From positions 1 through 46,683 of the forward strand of contig CANCFV010000017.1 in the NCBI GenBank assembly GCA_947377275.1: a DNA stretch of 46,683 bases, in the 5' to 3' direction. Shown here piece by piece: positions 41,209 to 46,683 of the stretch (position 1 is its first letter; the number at the start of each line of letters is the position of its first letter). A program made the translations under genes and the position numbers. Under the pieces are notes generated by a model. That model was not told where the DNA came from and did no database searches. It worked only from the letters and a program-made list of their open reading frames with translations. This stretch comes from Burkholderiales bacterium. GTDB lineage: Bacteria; Pseudomonadota; Gammaproteobacteria; Burkholderiales; Burkholderiaceae_C.

Positions 41209-42066
41209 ATGAAAGCCCCACAAAGCCACTCCCAAACGGTCTCGTCCCGCCGCCTGCGCAGCGTTCGTCAAGACATCGGCTTGGCGCCCATCCAGTTCTG
41301 GGTGGCGCTGGCCAGCGGCTTGCTCTGGACGGCGTTGTGCGCGCTGGCGGCGTTGGCCAGCAATGCCGCGCACGCACAAGCGGTGTCTCCGGCCATCTCT
41401 GTGATCCCGGACCCATCGGGCATCTCAACCGCACTCCAGTCTCACGTTGAAGCGCTGCTGCGCCAGCAGTCGGTTCCTGCCGATGCGGACGGTGGCGCCG
41501 CCGCGCCGCGCCGTGTCGAGGTCGTGCTGGGCCAGCTCGACCCCCGTCTGAAGCTGGCGCCTTGTGACAAAGTTCACGCCTACATGCCCGATGGCGTGCA
41601 GATGTGGGGCAAGACCCGCGTGGGCTTGAGGTGTGAACAAGGCCCGGTGCGCTGGAATGTGACTTGGCCTGTGACGGTCAAAGTCTGGGCACCTGCCCTC
41701 GTGGCCACCGTGCCTTTGCGCCCTGGCATGCCCATCAGGGAGGCCGACGTGCGGATGTCCGAGGTCGACATCGCCTCCAGCCCATCGCCCGCTCTGGTCA
41801 AACACGCTGAGGTGCTGGGCCGCTCGGTGGTCCACAACATCGAGCCCGGCCAAAGCCTGCGGCAGGACGACATCCGCGCGCGTCGCTGGTTTGCCGCCGG
41901 CGATCAGGTTCGCTTGAATGTGCGCGGTTCGGGTTTCACGATCGCCTCTGAAGGCATGGCTCTGACCCCTGGCGACGAGGGCCGTTGCGCCCGCGTTCGC
42001 ACTGACAATGGCCGTGTTGTTTGCGCCCAGCCCGTGGGTGAGCGGGTGGCGGAGTTGAGCTGGTGA
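41209..42066 (+). CDS. flgA: Flagellar P-ring assembly chaperone FlgA
   Basis: This 285-residue periplasmic protein helps FlgI form the P ring. The N-terminus has a basic stretch and a hydrophobic export segment (FWVALASGLLWTALCALAAL) with AHAQA near residue 57. The C-terminal SAF-like part holds VTVKVWAPALVATVPLRPGM, IREADVRMSEVDI and the family end RVRTDNGRVVCAQPVGERVA. It is divergent from flgB. Confidence 0.94.
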   Translation: MKAPQSHSQTVSSRRLRSVRQDIGLAPIQFWVALASGLLWTALCALAALASNAAHAQAVSPAISVIPDPSGISTALQSHVEALLRQQSVPADADGGAAAPRRVEVVLGQLDPRLKLAPCDKVHAYMPDGVQMWGKTRVGLRCEQGPVRWNVTWPVTVKVWAPALVATVPLRPGMPIREADVRMSEVDIASSPSPALVKHAEVLGRSVVHNIEPGQSLRQDDIRARRWFAAGDQVRLNVRGSGFTIASEGMALTPGDEGRCARVRTDNGRVVCAQPVGERVAELSW

Positions 42067-42090
42067 CGCAACATCCAGTTGCCAACTTAT

Positions 42091-42107
42091 CCCCCTTACC
42101 CAGGGGG
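42091..42107 (+). terminator. Short GC hairpin after flgA
   Basis: CCCCC (42091-42095), a 7-base loop and GGGGG (42103-42107) lie 24 bases past the flgA stop, ahead of the flgM promoter. The stem is short and lacks a long U-run, so the call is weak. Confidence 0.35.
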
Positions 42108-42124
42108 TATGTCGCCTTTGGCAT

Positions 42125-42151
42125 TAAAGTCCTTCACAGCCGCGTCGATAT
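42125..42151 (+). promoter_or_regulatory. Sigma-28 (FliA)-type promoter of flgM
   Basis: TAAAGTCC (42125-42132), 11 bases, then GTCGATAT (42144-42151). This matches the FliA consensus TAAAGTTT-N11-GCCGATAA with 6 of 8 bases in each box and exact spacing. It lies 46 bases before the flgM start. FliA-driven flgM matches the known feedback loop in other bacteria. Confidence 0.75.
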
Positions 42152-42196
42152 CGCGGATGTGACCACTCGGTTTCCGCCGGGATCAAGGAGTACATC

Positions 42197-42496
42197 ATGA
42201 AGATCGGCAACCCCATCGACAAGGCACTGGGCGGCATTTCGCCCCGTGCCGAAGGGACCGCCTCGGGCGGTTCGGGCGCCAAAACACCATCTGTGGGCGC
42301 GAGCGCCAAGGTGACGTTCTCGTCGGCAGCCACAGGGCTGTTGGCGGGGCAAGACCAGGATGGCGATTTCGACGCCGGCAAGGTGGCCAGCGTCAAGCAA
42401 GCCATCGAGCAAGGCAGCTACAAGGTCAACGCCGAGGCGATCGCTGACAAGCTGATCAGCAATGCCCGCGACCTGCTGCCCAACAAGCGCGGCTGA
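42197..42496 (+). CDS. flgM: Anti-sigma-28 factor FlgM
   Basis: This 99-residue protein binds FliA until the hook is complete and is then exported. It has the short N-terminal MKIGNPIDKALGG, a disordered Gly/Ser middle, and the sigma-binding C-terminal helices: KVASVKQAIEQGSYKVNAEA and IADKLISNARDLL. AAGGAG lies just before the ATG. It is preceded by a FliA-type promoter and followed 25 bases later by flgN. Confidence 0.95.
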   Translation: MKIGNPIDKALGGISPRAEGTASGGSGAKTPSVGASAKVTFSSAATGLLAGQDQDGDFDAGKVASVKQAIEQGSYKVNAEAIADKLISNARDLLPNKRG

Positions 42497-42521
42497 ACCT
42501 GATCGTTGACCCGTTTTGACC

Positions 42522-42929
42522 ATGCCGATACCCGACACCGACCTGCCCACGGGGCCCTTCCAAGCCTTATCGGCCTGTTTGAGCCAAATTGAAGCGCGCT
42601 TGTCCGACATGGACGAGGCGTTTCAAAGCGGCGATGTGACGGTGCTCGAGACCCGCAGCCGGGCCGTGCAAGACAGCCTGGCCGACGCCCTGCATGCCTT
42701 TTCGCAGACGGCGCGCGACCAACCCGACGGCCTGGCGTCTTTGCCGGCCTCGCTGCGCCAGCGTTTGAGGGCCGCCCAAGCCCGCCTGGTGTCGCAGCAG
42801 GTGGCGGTTCACCGCGCACTGCACACCTACGGCCGCACTTTGGGTGCCTTGTTCCCGCAGGCTGAAGCCCCGACCTACGGTGCCATGGGCAACGGCCCTG
42901 CGGCGAAGGCGCTCAAAGCCTACCGTTGA
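42522..42929 (+). CDS. flgN: Flagellar export chaperone FlgN
   Basis: This 135-residue, mostly helical protein matches the FlgN family in size and place. FlgN chaperones FlgK and FlgL, both encoded nearby. Sequence signatures are weak (FQALSACLSQIEARLSDMDE, ALHTYGRTLGALFP), so the call rests largely on its position right after flgM. ATG 42522 is preferred over TTG 42516. It converges on recJ with 18 bases between. Confidence 0.82.
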   Translation: MPIPDTDLPTGPFQALSACLSQIEARLSDMDEAFQSGDVTVLETRSRAVQDSLADALHAFSQTARDQPDGLASLPASLRQRLRAAQARLVSQQVAVHRALHTYGRTLGALFPQAEAPTYGAMGNGPAAKALKAYR

Positions 42930-42947
42930 GGCAGGCCTTGCTTCGCC

Positions 42948-44666
42948 TCAGTCGGCGCTGCCTTCGATCACGAGCTGCACCCGCTGGCGGCCCTGGTATT
43001 CGTCCAGGCTGACGCGAAACGCCAAACGTGTCTTGCTGGGCACCGGCTCGCTGTGACCGAACCAGATCCCGTCGCGTGCCTGCCCCTGCACCCGCAAGCT
43101 GAGCTTGAGGTGGCGCTCGCCCACCAGCCGCTGCCCCAGCACTTCCACCTCGTCACTGAACAAGGGCGCCTCAAAACCTGGCCCCCACACGGCGCTGTCG
43201 AGGGCGGACACGGTCTCGGCCGTGAACCACTGAGCGTCCAGGGCGCCGTCTGTGCTGAGTTCACGCAGCAGCAAGCTGGGGTCGATCTCGCTTTGCGCGA
43301 TTCGGGCCAGCTCGGCCTCGAAGGTGAGTAAATCGGCCTCGTCAATCGTGCAGCCCGCCGCCATGGCATGTCCACCAAAGCGCTTGAGCAGGCCGCTGTG
43401 ACGCTTGCTCATCACGTCCAGCGCATCTCTCAGGTGAAAGCCCGGGATCGAGCGGCCTGAGCCTTTCAGCAGCCCGTCTTGCCCGCGCGCAAACACGAAG
43501 GTGGGGCGGTGCAAGCGGTCTTTGAGCCGCGAGGCCACGATGCCGACCACACCTTCGTGGAAGTCGGCATCGAAGATCGTCAGCGCAGCAGGTGGGTCGC
43601 CCTCGGGCGTCAGCGTGGCCACCAGTTGCTCGGCTTGCTCGCGCATGCCCGATTCCAGCTCGCGTCGTTCGCGGTTGATGGCGTCGAGCTGGCGGGCCAG
43701 CTCCAAAGCGCGCCCGGGTTGGTCGGTGCTCAGGCACTCGATGCCCAGGCCCATCTCGGCCAGGCGGCCGGCGGCGTTCACGCGCGGCCCCAAGGCAAAG
43801 CCAAAGTCTTGGCTGGTGGCGCGGGCGGGGTCGCGCCCCGAGGCATTGAACAGCGCCGCGATGCCTGGCTGCATGCGCCCGGCGCGGATGCGCTTGAGGC
43901 CCAGCGAGACCAGCCGGCGGTTGTTGTCATCCAGGCGGCCCACGTCGGCGATGGTGCCCAGGGCGACCAGGTCGAGCAGGGCGTCGATGCGGGGCTGTGT
44001 GGCGGCATCAAAGGCGCCGCGTTGGCGCAGCTCGGCGCGCAGGGCCAGCAGCACGTAAAACATCACACCCACACCCACCAGGGCCTTGCTGCCGAAGCGG
44101 CAATCGGGCTGATTGGGGTTCACGATCACATCGGCATCGGGCAGGCTGAAGCTGCCGTCGCACAACACCACGGGCAGGTGGTGGTCGGTGATGATGACGC
44201 GCATGCCTTGGGCGCGGGCCAGGGTCACGGCCTCGTGGCTGGCCATGCCGTTGTCCACGGTGACCAGCACATGGGCGCCTTGCGCACGCACCATGTCAAC
44301 GATGGGGGGCGTCAGGCCATAGCCATGCACGGCGCGATCGGGCACCACGTAGCTGACTTGGTCAGCGCGCGCGCCGAGCATCTGCAGGCCAATGAGGCCC
44401 GTGGCGCAGGCTGTGGCGCCATCGCAGTCGTAGTCGGCCACGATGCAGATGCGCTGGCCTTGCGCGATGGCATCGGCCAGCAAGGTGGCGGCTTGGGTGG
44501 CGCCCAGCAGGTCGGTGGGGGGCAAGAGTTTGGCGGCGCTGTCGTCGAGTTCGTCGACGTTGCGCACACCGCGTGAGGCATACAGCCGCGCCAGCAAGGG
44601 GTGTACGCCGGCTTGTTCAAGCGACCAGGCGGTGCGAGGCGGCACCTCGCGGGTGGTGATTTTCAT
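42948..44666 (-). CDS. recJ: Single-stranded-DNA 5'-3' exonuclease RecJ
   Basis: This 572-residue DHH-family nuclease acts in recombination and mismatch repair. Metal-binding motifs are present: ADYDCDGATA (Asp78, Asp80, Asp82), VDNGMASHE, and the DHH motif itself, IITDHHLP (Asp161-His163). The DHHA1 region (FGGHAMAAGCTI) and the C-terminal OB-like part (VLGQRLVGERHLKLSLRVQG) are also intact. Length is normal for the family. It shares its direction with the gene at 44715. Confidence 0.97.
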   Translation of the reverse strand: MKITTREVPPRTAWSLEQAGVHPLLARLYASRGVRNVDELDDSAAKLLPPTDLLGATQAATLLADAIAQGQRICIVADYDCDGATACATGLIGLQMLGARADQVSYVVPDRAVHGYGLTPPIVDMVRAQGAHVLVTVDNGMASHEAVTLARAQGMRVIITDHHLPVVLCDGSFSLPDADVIVNPNQPDCRFGSKALVGVGVMFYVLLALRAELRQRGAFDAATQPRIDALLDLVALGTIADVGRLDDNNRRLVSLGLKRIRAGRMQPGIAALFNASGRDPARATSQDFGFALGPRVNAAGRLAEMGLGIECLSTDQPGRALELARQLDAINRERRELESGMREQAEQLVATLTPEGDPPAALTIFDADFHEGVVGIVASRLKDRLHRPTFVFARGQDGLLKGSGRSIPGFHLRDALDVMSKRHSGLLKRFGGHAMAAGCTIDEADLLTFEAELARIAQSEIDPSLLLRELSTDGALDAQWFTAETVSALDSAVWGPGFEAPLFSDEVEVLGQRLVGERHLKLSLRVQGQARDGIWFGHSEPVPSKTRLAFRVSLDEYQGRQRVQLVIEGSAD

Positions 44667-44714
44667 GGGGTGTTGGGTGGGTGCTGGTGCGGATGCGGGT
44701 GCCAGGGGCAGGCC

Positions 44715-45743
44715 TCAAAGGCTTTGCAAAACATCGGGGATGCCGGCCTGGCGGGTGCCGCCACCCAGCGCGCTGCGCAGGCTTTGCCACAGGCGTTGGC
44801 CCAGCGGGGCTGGCGCGGCAGCGCTCAGGCTCAAGGCGTGGCGCTCGCCGCACAGGGTGATGCGCACCGCGTGGCCCGCGTCGATGGCCGCGCAGGCTTC
44901 GCGCAGCACGGTGGCGTCCACCTGGGCCCAAGTGTCGATCCACGCAGGCATGTCGGTGGCCAGCAGGGGCGCGCGCAGGGCGTCGCACACCACGGTGGTG
45001 TCGGGCCAGGTCAGCGCGGCCGGGGGTCGCCCGCCACCGCTCAGCCAAAACGAGTTGACGGTGGGTTGCCCTGCGGCCTCTCGGGCGTCGTTCAGCGGGT
45101 GTTGGTACAGCGACATCTGCACCTCGCTTTGCAGGCGGCGCAGCCTGCGGGCCTGCGGGTGGTCGGTTAGCCACACATCGGGGTTGCGGCCAATGACCCG
45201 GTCGAGCGAGGCCGTGGGCAGGCCTTGCAATGAAGGGTGCGCGGCGTACCAACGGGTGGCCGAACCCCACAGCAGCGTCCAGCCTTCTTCTTCAAACAGG
45301 CTGCGAACGGCTTCCAGGCAGGTGCGCGAGTCGGCATCGCTCAGGCGCAGCTCGGTCGGGTCCAACAAGGTGAGTTGCTCGCGCCCCATCAGCCAGTGGC
45401 CCACGCTCAAGGTGGCCCAGCACAAAGCCGGGTCAAGCTGCAAACCGTCTTGCGTCGCCCACCACGCTGACCAGGGCAACAGCCCATCGTGCGCTGGGCT
45501 GAGGTCGGCCCAGCCCAGTTCGGCAGCCAGCACGCGCTCGTGCGGCATCGACAGGGCGTATTCATCGGCCTCAAATCGTTGCTGCTGGGTCAAAACGGCC
45601 AGCAGGCGTTCTAGGTGCGGCAGTGGCGTGGCGCTCCCCAGGCGCGACAGGGCGTGCAGGCAGGGGTCTGAGAGGCTGCTGGCAAAGGGCAGCACCCAGT
45701 GCAAAGGCCGTGTGGCGGGCGCGGACGGGTCAATGGAAGGCAT
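44715..45743 (-). CDS. Conserved hypothetical protein upstream of recJ
   Basis: This 342-residue soluble protein is not assigned to a functional family with confidence. It is rich in Trp and Leu (LPWSAWWATQDGLQLDPALC, RNPDVWLTDHPQARRLRRLQ). The phrase GWTLLWGSATRWYAAHPSL, followed by ASLDRVIGRN, looks like a conserved core. Homologues next to recJ in Burkholderiales are sometimes labelled as phosphoglycerate mutase-like, but I see no catalytic metal-binding motif to support that. ATG 45743 was chosen; the upstream extension would overlap lolC. It is divergent from lolC, with 35 bases between the starts. Confidence 0.75.
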   Translation of the reverse strand: MPSIDPSAPATRPLHWVLPFASSLSDPCLHALSRLGSATPLPHLERLLAVLTQQQRFEADEYALSMPHERVLAAELGWADLSPAHDGLLPWSAWWATQDGLQLDPALCWATLSVGHWLMGREQLTLLDPTELRLSDADSRTCLEAVRSLFEEEGWTLLWGSATRWYAAHPSLQGLPTASLDRVIGRNPDVWLTDHPQARRLRRLQSEVQMSLYQHPLNDAREAAGQPTVNSFWLSGGGRPPAALTWPDTTVVCDALRAPLLATDMPAWIDTWAQVDATVLREACAAIDAGHAVRITLCGERHALSLSAAAPAPLGQRLWQSLRSALGGGTRQAGIPDVLQSL

Positions 45744-45778
45744 GGGGCCGATTATCGAGTGAGTACACTCCCCACACC

Positions 45779-46683
45779 ATGAACTTGCCATACGAATGGC
45801 GCGTGGGCTGGCGTTACACCCGCGCCAGCCGATCAGCACGGCGCAACGGTTTCATTTCTTTCATCTCTGGTGTGTCGGTGCTGGGCATCACGCTGGGCGT
45901 GGCGGCCTTGATCATCGTCTTGTCGGTGATGAACGGCTTTCAGAAAGAGGTGCGCGACCGCATGTTGTCGGTGGTGGCCCACATCGAGCTGTACGACGCC
46001 CGAGGCGGCGCCCTGTCCGACTGGCATGTGCTGGCCCAAGAGGCGCGGCGCAACCCGGCGGTGCTCGGTGCTGCGCCCTTTGTGCCTGCGCAAGCCCTGA
46101 TCGCCCGTGGTGAAGACATGCGCGGCACCATGGTGCGTGGCATCAGCCCCACCGACGAAGCCACCGTGACGCCCCTGGCCGCCAGCATGCAAGACACCTT
46201 TGCCAAGCTCAAAAGCGGTGGCTGGGGTGTGGTCATTGGCATCGAGATGGCCCGTTCGTTGGGCGTGATGGTGGGCGACCCGCTCACCCTGGTCGCGCCC
46301 AGTGGGCAAGTCACGCCCGCAGGCATCGTGCCTCGCATCAAACAAGTCACCGTTGTGGGCATCTTCAATGCCGGCCACTACGAGTACGACAACGGCCTGG
46401 TGTTGATGCACATCGACGACGCCGCCAAGCTGTTTCGCACGGGCGGCGCCACGGGGGTTCAGCTCAAGCTCAAAGACGCGCAAGCGGCCCGCACGGTGGG
46501 CAACGAGCTCGCCGACAGCCTGGGCGCCGACGTCATCGTGCGTGACTGGACGCACACCAACCGCAACTGGTTCGAGGCGGTGCAGGTTGAAAAACGCATG
46601 ATGTTCATCATCCTGACCTTGATCGTGGCGGTGGCGGCTTTCAATCTGGTCTCGTCCCTGGTGATGACCGTGACCGACAAGCG
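45779..46683 (+). CDS. lolC: Lipoprotein-releasing ABC transporter permease LolC (3' truncated by window edge)
   Basis: LolC/LolE are the membrane subunits of the LolCDE complex, which releases outer-membrane lipoproteins from the inner membrane. The visible 301 residues include the N-terminal YEWRVGWRYTRASRSARRNG, the first membrane helix (FISGVSVLGITLGVAALIIV) with the conserved LSVMNGFQKEVRDRMLSVVAH, and a periplasmic domain. The second membrane helix (FIILTLIVAVAAFNLVSSLV) begins near residue 275. About a quarter of the protein lies past the window end. Start ATG 45779. Whether it is the LolC or LolE (or fused LolF-type) form cannot be fixed without the rest. Confidence 0.93.
   Translation, partial: MNLPYEWRVGWRYTRASRSARRNGFISFISGVSVLGITLGVAALIIVLSVMNGFQKEVRDRMLSVVAHIELYDARGGALSDWHVLAQEARRNPAVLGAAPFVPAQALIARGEDMRGTMVRGISPTDEATVTPLAASMQDTFAKLKSGGWGVVIGIEMARSLGVMVGDPLTLVAPSGQVTPAGIVPRIKQVTVVGIFNAGHYEYDNGLVLMHIDDAAKLFRTGGATGVQLKLKDAQAARTVGNELADSLGADVIVRDWTHTNRNWFEAVQVEKRMMFIILTLIVAVAAFNLVSSLVMTVTDK

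Noticed and set aside
1-46683. CRISPR array
   Set aside because: The repeats found are short, sit next to genes or island ends, and lack regular repeat-spacer units. No cas genes were seen.

Overview
The window looks like a GC-rich betaproteobacterial chromosome of order Burkholderiales, probably Comamonadaceae. This is inferred from the gene content and order: hrcA, an NhaR/TerC/YccA/Csp block, a contiguous flgAMN + flgBCDEFGHIJKL flagellar cluster, recJ and lolC. Genus cannot be settled from the sequence alone.

Region 1 (1-823) is host DNA: the 3' part of hrcA and a tRNA with a CAT anticodon.

Region 2 (about 778-23980) is a 23.2-kb integrated genomic island. The last 46 bases of the tRNA are repeated exactly at its far end (23935-23980). 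A tyrosine integrase gene sits just inside the tRNA, and GGTACA-type repeats lie at both ends. The left arm carries a small HTH protein, a winged-helix protein, a TraK-like protein, an IncP (RP4)-type oriT with a recognisable nic site, and a TraJ-like relaxosome protein. No relaxase, coupling protein or type IV secretion gene is present, so the island looks mobilizable in trans rather than self-transmissible.

The island's cargo is anti-phage in character. A leftward block (20902 to 8660) encodes a SNF2-type helicase, a class II Fic AMP-transferase, a type III Mod-like beta-class DNA methyltransferase, an ABC/SMC-type ATPase and a type III Res-like helicase-nuclease. A convergent rightward set encodes an XRE regulator, a NYN-OST-HTH protein and a DUF262/DUF1524 (GmrSD-like) nuclease. 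Divergent from the SNF2 gene, an SMP-like small protein, a HicA-like small protein and a large ankyrin protein fill the right end. Several palindromic repeats precede these units: GTTGCY-N6-AGCAAC twice between the divergent units, GCGACACG repeats before fic, and TTTAGC-C-GCTAAA tandem copies before the XRE region.

Region 3 (23981-27395) is host DNA again: an NhaR-like LysR regulator divergent from a TerC membrane protein, a Bax-inhibitor-1 family protein, and a cold-shock protein with a long leader and a clear terminator.

Region 4 (27396-42929) holds a FliL-like protein, the SrkA kinase, a small membrane protein, an EAL-like/HDOD protein, and the flagellar genes. flgB to flgL read leftward as one tight operon, with flgA, flgM and flgN divergent. 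A sigma-28 (FliA)-like promoter precedes flgM.

Region 5 (42948-46683) holds recJ, a conserved hypothetical gene, and the 5' part of lolC, which runs off the window.
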